This document shows positions 1-9,408 of a stretch of DNA of 64,000 nucleotides, piece after piece. Under the pieces are notes generated by a model. It did no database searches. It was not told the DNA's origin and worked only from the letters and a program-made list of their open reading frames with translations. Made by a program: the position numbers and the translations under genes. Every line of letters begins with the position of its first letter. The stretch's first letter is position 1. The stretch spans positions 372,001 to 436,000 of the forward strand of contig JAHEWK010000016.1 in the NCBI GenBank assembly GCA_020740775.1, read 5' to 3'. The stretch comes from Ilyonectria destructans (Eukaryota; Ascomycota; Sordariomycetes; Hypocreales; Nectriaceae).

Positions 1-38
1 GGCAGTAGCGGTAGCGAGACCTCAGCTAGGTAAGCCAG

Positions 39-1337
39 TCAGCTATCCATTACCTGCGTTAAATAAGGGCAAGCGCCGGTACCTTCATTTTCCAGGTCCT
101 CCCTGCGCAAGTTTTCCGTTGGGTGTATGTAGACAGTGTCTTGAAGCGCGATCGTCTCGTTTGCAGCGTCTGGAGCTTCACTGTCTTGGTCATCGACAGA
201 CAATCCGGCTTCAGCAGGCTTGTCGTCTTCTGCAGGAGATGTTGCCTCAGCAGGCTTATCCTCCTCCTCTGCAGAAGGTGTGGCTTCAGCAGACTTGTCC
301 TCGTCAGCAGGATTGTTGTCGGAAGTCTTTTCCTCTTCGACAGGAGTTGCAGATTCAGCGGCGACGGAGGCGGCGGCAGCTTTTGCCTCAGCTCGTTTCG
401 TCGCATTCTGAGTCAGAAGGGTAAAACGCTGACTATCTACCTTGCTGAGCTTGCGTTTCTTTGTCTTTGCCTTCTTGGCAGCCAGGGCAGCCAGCTCTGC
501 CTCCTCTGAGGCGATAACGACAGTCTCGGCTTCCTGAGCAGCAGCTTTTTCCTCTTCGATAGGTTTTGACTCCTCTGCAGGAGGTGTGACTTTAGCAACC
601 TTATCGTCCTTGGAAGGTTTGTCCTCTTCGGCGGGCTTGTCTTCTTCGGCGGACTTGTCCTCCTCGTCGAGCTTGTCGTCTTCTGCGGGTTTGTCGTCGG
701 GTTTAGCATCTTCTGAGGGTTTGTCTCCTTCTGCTGGTTTCTGGTCCTCAGCAGTAGGCGCATCTACCGCAGGAGCGTCGTCGGCTGGTTTGTCTTGCCC
801 CGGCGCCTCGGCAGCCTCTTCTTCAGGTTTCGAACCCTTAACCGGCGGTGTGTCGTCTGAAGGAGGGGAAGGCGTATCATCTGCTGGCTTGTCCTCGGCC
901 TCAGCATCGGAAAATATGTCGGGGAAATGGACTATCGCTGTATCGGGAGAAGCGAATACACCAAGGTATAACAAGTCTCTGACAGAATTATATACTGTCT
1001 CCATCCCGTGCTGATTGATAAGCCGAGCAACGGCTTCTTCAACTTGAACCTTGTTGATCGCCATTCGGAGGCCTTTCTTTTTATGTTTGACCAATTTGTG
1101 AGTTTTAGAGTCAAAGGCGCGCCTGAAAGCATGATAGACGTCCTTCTGATCTGGAGAACTCTGGGATGTGGTCGGTGTCAAATGATTTTCAGGTGCTGTA
1201 GGGTGGAGGCACTTTGCACAGATAAATGAGCCAGTACGCCCATCATCCTGGGCATCTGTGCTTGGTGGACATTGGCAGTATCCGGTATTCTCATCCGACG
1301 AGACCCTGCCTGGTGGGGTCTGGTCTGTTGTGTCCAT
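39..1337 (-). CDS. acidic Lys/Glu/Pro/Ala repeat protein, 432 aa
   Basis: Single-exon ORF of 432 codons from an ATG at 1337 to a TGA at 41-39. The first ~45 residues hold a CxC (C21, C23) and a CxxC (C40, C43) pair that could bind zinc. Residues ~64-145 look folded (a basic stretch KLVKHKKKGLR, then helical and hydrophobic). From ~148 to ~400 the chain is low-complexity: many irregular copies of a D/E-D-K-P-A-E type unit, interrupted near residues 290-325 by a Lys/Arg-rich segment that could be a nuclear localisation signal. No signal peptide or membrane segment is seen. I recognise no family. The repeat explains the long open frames on the opposite strand here. No intron is needed. It could be a fast-evolving disordered nuclear protein, but function is unknown. 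The ORF itself is well supported by length. Confidence 0.65.
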   Translation of the reverse strand: MDTTDQTPPGRVSSDENTGYCQCPPSTDAQDDGRTGSFICAKCLHPTAPENHLTPTTSQSSPDQKDVYHAFRRAFDSKTHKLVKHKKKGLRMAINKVQVEEAVARLINQHGMETVYNSVRDLLYLGVFASPDTAIVHFPDIFSDAEAEDKPADDTPSPPSDDTPPVKGSKPEEEAAEAPGQDKPADDAPAVDAPTAEDQKPAEGDKPSEDAKPDDKPAEDDKLDEEDKSAEEDKPAEEDKPSKDDKVAKVTPPAEESKPIEEEKAAAQEAETVVIASEEAELAALAAKKAKTKKRKLSKVDSQRFTLLTQNATKRAEAKAAAASVAAESATPVEEEKTSDNNPADEDKSAEATPSAEEEDKPAEATSPAEDDKPAEAGLSVDDQDSEAPDAANETIALQDTVYIHPTENLRREDLENEGTGACPYLTQVMDS

Positions 1338-2077
1338 TGTAGTGTAGGAAGACTGTTGATAGAATGCACCCCCAGCATAGATAGAAGGGAATCAATTCTG
1401 CGATGATGGATAATGACTGTTGCGGGGTATTAACCATCGTGCTGCAAAAGCAGCCATGCCGTCCATATAATTGGATGATCAGCTATCCACCTAATACGAT
1501 AGGCCTGCTGGACAACACGAGGATTGGCTCAGTTCGATGCGTTGATGCCCGATACTCAAGTGATGGTGATATCAGCCCATACCCCGCTCGCCACGTAATG
1601 ACGGACCGCATTCTCATTTTACCCTTAAGAATGCGAGACATGGGGGTAAACTGGGGAACGGGCCCCATTACACAGAGATAAATGGCATGGATATTTCTAT
1701 AGCTTTGATTGGAGGAGGAGCATCAACGGGGCGCGTTCTGAGCGTAAAACTTGGTAAGGTGGGAGTAGACTCGGACATTTTATCAACATGCTGTGGCACT
1801 CTGACATACGGCTCCTGGCGAGGCCAAAAGTGAAATGCATAGCCTAGTAGGAAGCACCTATAATAACGTATATAGAGATGCATAAATGTGACAATATGCC
1901 CAGTGGGTCGAAGTGTAAGTACTTCAAGGGTCCTTGGGGAATTACTATTCAGCGCTGGGCATGAGCATTAATTGAATGGAGGCAACAGACACGACGTAAA
2001 AATATTTTGAGTCACAACTCAAGCGACTCAGTATCTTGCAAATGAGGTTTATTTATCAGGTATTAAGGGACGAGCGT
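1338..2077. other. intergenic, no gene seen
   Basis: About 740 bases between two genes on the same strand. Only short unconvincing ORFs are present. It should hold the promoter of the acidic-repeat gene and the 3' end of the cysteine-rich gene. I see no clear motif. Confidence 0.6.
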
Positions 2078-2978
2078 CTAAGAGAAATAGATTAAGGTGA
2101 AGAAAAGCATAAAAGAAGCTCTCCAGCCTATTTTAGGGTTGATGGATACAGTTCCGCTAGTGGTAGTCGAGGTAGCAGTGGAGTCCGGCCCAAAACTCAA
2201 AGACGTGGCCATATCCTCGATGGTAGAAGCATCAGGCGCCTTTGTTATTGTGGCCGTGTCCTGTCCATTCATTAGTCTTGTACCTTCAAATCAAGGGCCT
2301 ATTTCCATACTTCTGAGGTGTGTAAAGCGTCAGTAGCAGCTTTACAGTTCCGGAACTCCCAGATGTTGGACGTAATGGCGGTTTTTCCTAGACAAGATTG
2401 CGACCCGTCGATGTCGCACACCGATGCGAGGGAGACGAGCGACTCTTGACAGCGGCAGCTGGTGATTTGCGCCGCCTGGTCATATGCAGAAGAGCAAGAG
2501 GTGATTGACGCGCTCAGTTGGCCACAGCTCTCAGCAATAGTTTGGCATGTGTCTTCGTCCAACGTTCTTGTTGCCTCGGAAGCAACTGGGGTAGTGATGT
2601 CGGAGATATACGGACCACATGCGCCTTGCCAAGCGTCGATCATATCGTCGACGGAGCTATCGTATGAATTGCCCAGGATGCACTGCCTGAATTCACCCTT
2701 ACACCTAGATAGATCATTTGGTCAACTGCCTAAATAGTGGCAAGAAATTGCGCTTACCCTATGTAGGCATTCAGAAGCTCTTGGGTGCAGAAGCAGTCGA
2801 TGGTTTTCTCTTTTGAAAGATTACTGCACTTCCGAGCAATTGAATCGGCCTTGTCGCAGTTTGGAAATTCTGTAATATCACCCACGCAGGTGGGTGGGCT
2901 GAAAGATGCTCCATGGCACCCACTGATTGTGCTCAGAAGAGCGGCGAGGACAGCGATAGGTCGGACAGAAGGGAGCAT
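2078..2978 (-). CDS. secreted cysteine-rich protein with two tandem 8-Cys modules, likely GPI-anchored, 265 aa
   Basis: Three-exon model: 2978-2758, 2704-2311, 2260-2078. Introns are 53 nt (GTAAGC...CTAG) and 50 nt (GTATGG...ACTAATG...ACAG), and all phases agree. The ATG at 2978 is chosen over an upstream in-frame ATG at 3155 because it opens directly onto a signal peptide (residues 1-~24). The mature chain carries two similar eight-cysteine modules: C31, 41, 51, 62, 64, 75, 82, 103 and C127, 134, 144, 157, 159, 170, 178, 194. Each has a CxC followed by x10-C-x6/7-C and then a Leu-Gly. A Ser/Thr-rich stretch and a hydrophobic end (ASFMLFFTLIYFS) look like a GPI-anchor signal. The pattern recalls CFEM domains (8 Cys with a CxC), but the first spacings are longer, so the family is not assigned. 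Probably at the cell wall or plasma membrane. Confidence 0.75.
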
Positions 2979-3559
2979 CTTGAGAAAGCACACTGGGCTG
3001 AATCTTGACTGTTCGTTAAGCTTACCAACCTTGTGTCTTATGTGTAAAGATGGATGCGTCCGATCGAGATCGGAGAGAGACTTGGGGCCACTTGACTTTC
3101 GAGCCATGGCCTCGGTACCGGTATTTGTGCCTTGCAAGGCGCAGCTCAAGCTCAAATTAGCCCAAGGTCGAGCCCGTTCCAGTCCAAGGTGGCTTCAGTA
3201 GCCTGGCAACTATCGCCGGTAGTTTGGGTCACAGTGACGCAACTGGAATGATGGGCCAATCCATGTCTAGTTCGGCTTCGTAGCGTCCAAGCTAATGAGG
3301 ACAAAGGTCACGCAGACAAGGCAATCGGTGAGTCTAAAGGCAAATTCCGCCTTGCGAGGTCAGACTGGACGCCAGACTAGCCGGAAAGTTCCATTCATGC
3401 AACTTGCTGGCGTCCCGATGATTTAGCTGTGGCTGGGAGTGGACCCCTTACAAATATGTCGTCGCTCCGGAGATGCTCTCGACCCAGATTTGAAGCCTTT
3501 GGTGCGTCGCATTACCCATTTGCCACAGCTGTTCATTGTCAACTTGAAGCTGCTTGAAA
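2979..3559. promoter_or_regulatory. divergent upstream region
   Basis: 580 bases between the start codons of the cysteine-rich gene (-) and the DUF3433 gene (+). It must contain both promoters. No unambiguous TATA box or operator stands out. Confidence 0.5.
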
Positions 3560-5326
3560 ATGTCCAGTCCACGTCAAGAGTCTCCCCCCCAATCTTACGG
3601 CTGGCTAAACGGCTGTCTACGCTGGCCCTCTCTCCTGACCTTCGCGATCCTCGACATCGCCCTCGTCGCAACCATCCTTTCTCTTACCATCGTGTCCTCA
3701 AAAAACGATGGATTTGTTACAATCGCATCCCACAACATCACTTCGCCCGAGCCAACTGCCCAGTCAGGAAGTGACCCCAACGGCATCAACAGTTTCTGGG
3801 ACCTAGGTGTCCTCTGGACATCACTCCCCAGTTTTGTATTATCGCTCTTCGGCGCTTATTGGGCTTGGATAGCTGGCTCGACTGCAGAACGCCAGCCGTA
3901 CGTCGAGCTACGTAAAGCAGATGGTGCTGAGGCAAGAAAGTCAATTCTGCTAGACTATCGTGTCACCGCCAGCATTTGGCGTTGGTGGGGAGCCTTTCGA
4001 AAGTCGCATTATACCGTTGGAGCAACGACTCTGCTCTCTGTATTTCTCACCTACGCTGTCGCGCCCTTTGCTGCACGTCTGTTCGTGCCACAGCTTGTGA
4101 TGCTCTCCGAGTCAGTTCCCATCATCTACAATGAGACATACAATGTCGAAGGCATCAACGCTACTCTTGATTGGCGACCTGTCCTGGATACTGTCGCGGC
4201 CACGCTACTTTACCAGGGCAACAAGATTCCCTGGACAGATGATGAGCGCGCTTTCCGCCCGTTTACCACCAGTTCCCATCTTGTTAGCGGATCGAACATG
4301 GAGGCAGACACTATGGCATACTCGGCCTATCTGAACTGCGAGTTGGTAGATGACTACACTATCACGTCCACTGACGCCACGGGCGACTCGGGGAAGAACG
4401 TCCAAATATCCGGAACGGATAGAGGGTGCAGCTTCAAGCAGAATTTCGGGGCCTCCAGCACGCAAGATATCTACTTCAAGACCACTGTGGAGTTTGGCTG
4501 CTCTACGAAGGCGTATTACAGCCGCCTAGTGTTTACAGCCGCGACATACTCTTCTTCATCCCCCCACAACCTTGACAATGTCAACGTTATCTCTTGCGCA
4601 ACGGGCTATCGCCAAGTCGAAGGGACTTTGAAAGTCTCGCCATCATCAAGTGGCCCTCCGGTCATACAGTCATTCGACGAAACAGGCGAGCCAGATACTG
4701 AGCGGCCAACGCTGTGGAGAGTCTTTGAGGAAGACATCCTTGGGCCGGTGTCGTTGAACCCACACACAAAGTGGTCTACCACGGACATGGGCAGTTTGAT
4801 ATTATACTATGCGCAGCGCTTACAGCCGTCGAAATTTCTGACATCTGAGGTGTTGACTGAGGCTATATCAAAAGTGTTCACAGCCATTTACCTAAATGCT
4901 GTAGCAATTCACGGCTTTGCGCCACTCTCAGAACCCGAAAAGACTACCGGAACAGCTTTTCTCCCTACAACACGGCTCTTTGTCGTTCCTTGGGTGTCAT
5001 ACATCATTCTTGCCTTTCTGATTATCACCCTATGTTCCGTGGGGTTTCTGTTCTTCCGGCTGCAGGATTGCCCATCAATCTTAACTGAGGAGCCTCAGGG
5101 CTTATTATCCATGGCCGCAATCCTCGACAAGAGTGAACTTTCAGGTATTATCTCGGATATACGTCAGGGAATGAAGTTTGACGATGGGATACGAGAGAGA
5201 GGCATGTCGCGTGTAGAGGTGAAGGACAGGAAGTGGCGAGCGGTCAAGGGTTCAAAATCGAGTTCTTGGGTCGTAAGATCAGTCCACAACGGTGAAATGG
5301 GGGCTGCAGAGCATCTTCTGGGCTGA
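3560..5326 (+). CDS. DUF3433-family membrane protein, 588 aa
   Basis: Single exon starting at the ATG at 3560; an open frame continues two codons further upstream to a TTG that is not a plausible start. Predicted membrane segments are at residues ~23-45, ~85-107, ~143-170 and a C-terminal one at ~475-502 (VSYIILAFLIITLCSVGFLF). A large loop of ~300 residues between the third and last segments has N-glycosylation sequons (NETY, NATL) and cysteines, so it is probably extracytosolic. The RQPYVEL motif near residue 115, after the second segment, is typical of the fungal DUF3433 family. Many members have two tandem units (~1,200 aa); this one has a single unit and ends soon after its last segment. 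Function of the family is unknown. It lies divergent from the cysteine-rich cell-surface gene. Confidence 0.8.
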   Translation: MSSPRQESPPQSYGWLNGCLRWPSLLTFAILDIALVATILSLTIVSSKNDGFVTIASHNITSPEPTAQSGSDPNGINSFWDLGVLWTSLPSFVLSLFGAYWAWIAGSTAERQPYVELRKADGAEARKSILLDYRVTASIWRWWGAFRKSHYTVGATTLLSVFLTYAVAPFAARLFVPQLVMLSESVPIIYNETYNVEGINATLDWRPVLDTVAATLLYQGNKIPWTDDERAFRPFTTSSHLVSGSNMEADTMAYSAYLNCELVDDYTITSTDATGDSGKNVQISGTDRGCSFKQNFGASSTQDIYFKTTVEFGCSTKAYYSRLVFTAATYSSSSPHNLDNVNVISCATGYRQVEGTLKVSPSSSGPPVIQSFDETGEPDTERPTLWRVFEEDILGPVSLNPHTKWSTTDMGSLILYYAQRLQPSKFLTSEVLTEAISKVFTAIYLNAVAIHGFAPLSEPEKTTGTAFLPTTRLFVVPWVSYIILAFLIITLCSVGFLFFRLQDCPSILTEEPQGLLSMAAILDKSELSGIISDIRQGMKFDDGIRERGMSRVEVKDRKWRAVKGSKSSSWVVRSVHNGEMGAAEHLLG

Positions 5327-5696
5327 TGTTTTGATTGGGGGCTCGGTTTTCATCACCTTGGTAGTTCTTGACTTATGATAATTATCCTCATATATACCTA
5401 AATCTCATCTTCGAACATATGCCATCTCTCTACTCACACTTCAAGGCGAGGAGGGGCCTAGAGCTTTCAATGCTCGCTCAACTCTACCATTGACTGAAAA
5501 GCATGTAATGCTTCTATTTGGTTTTTTTTTTAGCTCTACTCAATATCATCAGATAGATCAAAGCCATGCAGTATTCTCAAACAATAGAGATAAACAGTAA
5601 GTGCTACACCCAGCACCAGTAGATACAGTAGCTGAACAATAAGGTTGTTGCACACTGGTCTTTGCCTTAAGCTTCAATTCAACCCTTCTGACTTCA

Positions 5697-5722
5697 ACCC
5701 TGCTGTCTGCAGACAACAGGGT
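5697..5722. repeat. 26-bp palindrome with nearby direct repeats
   Basis: Left arm ACCCTGCTGTCTG and right arm CAGACAACAGGGT are inverse complements with one mismatch. A second half-copy (ACCCTATTGTCTGCAG) follows at about 5732-5747, and the 10-mer GTCAACGACC occurs at about 5724 and 5747. The arrangement is directly visible; its role is unknown. Confidence 0.7.
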
Positions 5723-7260
5723 CAGTCAACGACCCTATTGTCTGCAGTCAACGACCTTGAGATAGGAACCTTATTCCAAGCGAACGGGTCGAAAAAGTTA
5801 GACAGGATTCCGGCAGAAGAAGAAAAAAAGCAGCTTGAAACCCAAACTTGGGCCTTGGCAACTGTGACGTGCACAACGAAAATGCAGTAAATTCAAACAT
5901 TAGGTTCCCTCATCGAGGGATGTAATGCTTCTATAAATTCAGCATAAACAGCGGGCTAAAGGGACTGACCCACCTTATCGTAGGGGCCTGTTCGGGAGCT
6001 TAAAGATAAGGCGTGAGAAAGGATTTGAGAAATCGATTCAACCCTAGCATATGCTATGTTTATCGGAACGTTGGGTCGTTCCGCGCGTGGCCCCCGCGGG
6101 AGTCTGGGCGGGTTCTCAACCTGACAACGTGTCGAAATGTGTTCTTCAAGGGCGTGGAGAAGTTGGAGCCCCATTCGGATACTCTGGATCCGACATTTCT
6201 TGACAATTTCGAGTCTTGAGCGATTTCGCCTAGCTGCCCAAGGTCGGCTGCTATAAGAACGCAGTACTACAGACACTGTTAAATATTTAACAGCAACAAT
6301 TTGCTTCGAAGGACCTGGCAGGATTTCTTTAACCTAATCAGGATGACTGTTCTCGGCGCCTCATATTTGCAAGGCTGGGAGCGGCGAAATTATAACATCA
6401 TTCCATTCTACTCTATTCCACGACCAAAACTTCCGGTTCTAAATTAGTTGGGTTAACTGAATGTGATGGTATCTATTCATTTCTCCGAACTCCATCGTAC
6501 CACTTTGGAGTGGGAAAGGCGACATAACCCGGATCCGAGGGGTTTCATTTAATAACTGGTGGATAATCTTTTCATCCACTACATGCGCTGATTTCATAAT
6601 CGCAACAAGAGTTATTCAGGTGGTATCCATTCCGTATGTTGCATATGACAGGTGGATTTAAAGTTACACTAGACGAGTTTGTGATTTGACAAAGCAATGA
6701 CCTGCATCTTCAAAACAACACGGAACGTGTTTTTTTAATACGCACGTAGGCGTGCTTACCCCTCTGAGTGTGAAGTGGCTTGTGGAGTAAGTGACGTCAA
6801 GGTATTGTTAGATGTTGACTACAGCTATTGTGTTTACAGAAGTACTTTCACCACCGACTTACGAGTGGGTGCCTACCATTGGTTGACAATCTGCGCCAAG
6901 CCATTGCGCTTTGAATGAGAGAATTAATTATCGTATTTAAATTAAGGGGTGCTGTATGTAATCTGATGAATGCTACGACACAATCGCTCAGCTCCTGGCT
7001 TATGTGGTATTATTGGTCTTACACATGCAATGTGACTTGGTCGACCGTCTGTGTAACCACATATTATAATGGGCCGACCTACATATACGAGTTCCAATGC
7101 AGCAGGATGTTCAGCTACCATATGATCCGTAATGTTTCAGGCATAAGCATGGCATGACTAAATAACGCGATTCCAATCACCGACATGCCAGCCTGCATTT
7201 ACAGGTAAGCGTTTGCATCTCAACTGGCCATGATGACTCACTTAATTCAAATCCTTCAAT

Positions 7261-7276
7261 GTAACTGTTCAGTTAC
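7261..7276. promoter_or_regulatory. perfect dyad upstream of SnoaL-like gene
   Basis: GTAACTG-TT-CAGTTAC is a perfect inverted repeat with 7-base arms. It lies 37 bases before a TATA-like box (TATTTAA at 7313-7319) and 123 bases before the ATG at 7399. It could be an operator for a dimeric regulator; this is inference. Confidence 0.4.
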
Positions 7277-7398
7277 TGAGGGTATGGTTAACAGATTAAT
7301 CTTATTTAAACCGCTCTCTTTCTCGTACAGACATTCCGCGAATTCATAATCAAGTTCGCAATTCTTACCAGCTTTCATTGTACATTCCCTTCCTGACA

Positions 7399-7989
7399 AT
7401 GCGTCTGACATCTTTGCTGTCGTTACTTTTGCCACTGGCCCAAATTGGCCTCGCGTTGCCCCATCAGAGGACTCCACCAAAGCCGTGTGGATTAAATGGA
7501 ACCATGACATTTCCTCCACCCTGCAAACCGATTGAACCAACGCCAGGCCAGGAGACTGACAAGAGGTTCTTCCGATACGGCCAAGCCTTTATTGTGGACA
7601 AAGACCTCACAAGAGCCTTCAGATATATCTCGGCCAACTACATTGTATGCTTTGAACTTGGAGTTTCGTTGCATGATTGCTAACAGAAGCCATAGAATCA
7701 CCACCCGGGGGCGGGTAGTCCAGTTGCTGCTTTCAATGATCTCAGTCAGCTTTGGCCACCCATGAACATCAGCGTACTCCGAATAGCGTTTAAGGGTGAT
7801 ACGGGCTGGCTAAACTATCTTGCCAACGGCACTGAAGTCGTCGATAGATACCGCTGGGAGTCTGGTTGTATTGTTGAACATGTAAGTTCATTGTATTTTT
7901 TGGAGTTGTTCTGAGCTCTTCTCAATTGCTTTTCTAACTCTTAATAGTGGGATGAAGGCGAGGTATTTCCAGACTGCGGTGTGTTTTAG
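7399..7989 (+). CDS. small secreted SnoaL-like (NTF2-fold) protein, 157 aa
   Basis: Three exons: 7399-7644, 7696-7881, 7948-7989. Both introns are phase 0 (51 nt ending CATAG; 66 nt GTAAGT...CTAAC...AATAG). Residues 1-~19 form a signal peptide. The mature chain reads FFRYGQAFIVDKDLTRAFRY, then YINHHPGA, and near the end GCIVEHWDEGE. These match the order and wording of the SnoaL-like polyketide-cyclase/aldol-condensation fold family (a KAFRYI..YIxHNP block and a VEHWD block). The length fits a single NTF2-like domain. Other frames across the second exon hit stops, so the CATAG acceptor is decisive. The product is predicted to be extracellular; the substrate is unknown. A TATA-like box sits at 7313-7319. 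Confidence 0.75.
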
Positions 7990-8522
7990 ATGATAAATGC
8001 ACCATGGAATACTGCTAGAGCTGAAGAAATGCGGACTGGCATTTGAACGGAGCCGAGAACGTTGACGCGTGAAAGTTTATTGGACCCGGCTGCCATCTTG
8101 GTAGAGTTTGGCAGGGAGTCACTAACCCTCGTAACGGGTATAGACGCCCGGGACTTGTGCAGGCTCATGGATTCGAGTCGGGGCTTCGGTCCTTACAGCT
8201 TTCTTTAGTATCGGGGTTAATTACCCAGCTGGTCGTATAGCAAGCAATTTAATTATGTTGGCTCGAATTATGTCCAAATTGGTAGAATAGGGTATAGTTA
8301 CGTCCGTCGCCATTGTCGGTGTTTCGAGATCCACAAGTTGCTGTAAGCGGAGTGTCCTCGTGTTGATTTGCCGCCCGAAAACTGGAATGTGGCTTGTAAA
8401 TGTCAATTAAACGTCAGAGAAGGTCGAAGGCAGCTTTCAGCTATCGAAAAAATAGCGTTGGCATAATCGACCGAACTAATTAGAAGTCTACGGTCGGCAC
8501 AAACTATGGGCACCAGAGCCCT
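7990..8522. other. intergenic, no gene seen
   Basis: About 530 bases downstream of the SnoaL-like gene with only short unsupported ORFs. Confidence 0.55.
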
Positions 8523-8696
8523 ATGGCAATTGAATCCGCAACAATTGCACTCTCAGTCGCATCGCTTATATCTTGGTGTGCGAGTCAATTGGGCGGCGAG
8601 CAGCCAACGTGCAATGAAAGGTTCGACTGCGTCGCTTCACCTTACAATCAATGCGTAGCAGAGGCCAATGCATTACGTATCGCACGGGGCAAATAA
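8523..8696 (+). CDS. tiny cysteine-rich ORF resembling a degenerate CBM1, 57 aa
   Basis: An ATG at 8523 opens 57 codons ending at TAA 8694-8696. The N-terminal ~20 residues are moderately hydrophobic (ATIALSVASLISWCAS), a possible weak signal peptide. The following stretch (SQLGGEQPTCNERFDC, then VASPYNQC) follows the spacing of the fungal cellulose-binding module CBM1 (GQCGG...PTxC-x5-C...YxQC). The GQCGG cysteine is replaced by Leu, and the last Cys spacing is 7 instead of 9. It may be a relic of a secreted cellulase-type gene, a small secreted effector-like protein, or chance. No promoter or intron was identified. Confidence 0.35.
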   Translation: MAIESATIALSVASLISWCASQLGGEQPTCNERFDCVASPYNQCVAEANALRIARGK

Positions 8697-9408
8697 TTCA
8701 GACCACTAAGTTCAAATGAGAAGGAGAAACAAAATCATATGAAGGCAGGAATATATTCAAAATTAGTATGCCCTAAAAAGAACTATTATGCGGCCACGCT
8801 GTTGGACATAGGCAGAGTCGGGTACAAAGTCATTAAATAGCGTCAGGGTCAGCTTGAGGAAGCGAAGAGAAAGCTCTCCCGAGCTTGCGGGGTTGCGGGG
8901 CTTAGCCAAATCATGAGGAGTGAAGATCATGATAAGTTCCCGATGCGGTTAACAACGATGAGGTGACCCGCGTAGGAACAGAGCGAATACCTTTGCCGAG
9001 GTACTACAAGACGGACGGAGGACGGCATCGCGATCCGCGACTGAAGGGCCCTACACTCAAAGAAGCGTGATCGACACGGGTTTGGACGGCGCTGGGAGCC
9101 GTGAGGGGTAGACTGAAAATGATCAGGATGGCGCGGATTGGCCATTTAGACTAAATGGGACGATAGTAGAAAATATCTCTGCTAACTGAGTCATGTTCCT
9201 ACAAAAAGACTATTCAAATCGCCGGTTTGGAGAATTAACCACAGCCGAGCGGGCCACAGTGAAAGTGCCACTCTGAGTCCTCTCCCATGTCGACGTTCAC
9301 GGCTTTTGTCGGCAAGGAAACCGTCCTGGTCGCAATATATATTGCCTAGTTACTCCCCTTGCCCTCGCATTCCAGATACAAGTTGGACAAGTTGACTTCT
9401 TTGCAAAG
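8697..9408. other. intergenic, tannase promoter
   Basis: About 710 bases. A TATA-like element AATATATATT lies at 9334-9343, 66-75 bases before the tannase ATG. No other gene is seen. Confidence 0.5.

Larger units (their letters stand above)
5327..7398. other. 2 kb AT-rich intergenic region
   Basis: No convincing gene. ORFs up to ~106 codons are present but have no family resemblance. The stretch holds the near-perfect palindrome at 5697-5722 with nearby direct repeats, and the dyad plus TATA-like box just before the next gene, annotated separately. Confidence 0.6.

Noticed and set aside
123..1014. Several long + strand frames opposite the acidic-repeat gene
   Set aside because: They are shadows of the GA-rich repeat on the other strand; composition is Ser/Leu runs with no family pattern.
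8150..8200. TTCGAGTC-like stretch reminiscent of a tRNA B box
   Set aside because: No cloverleaf can be drawn around it.
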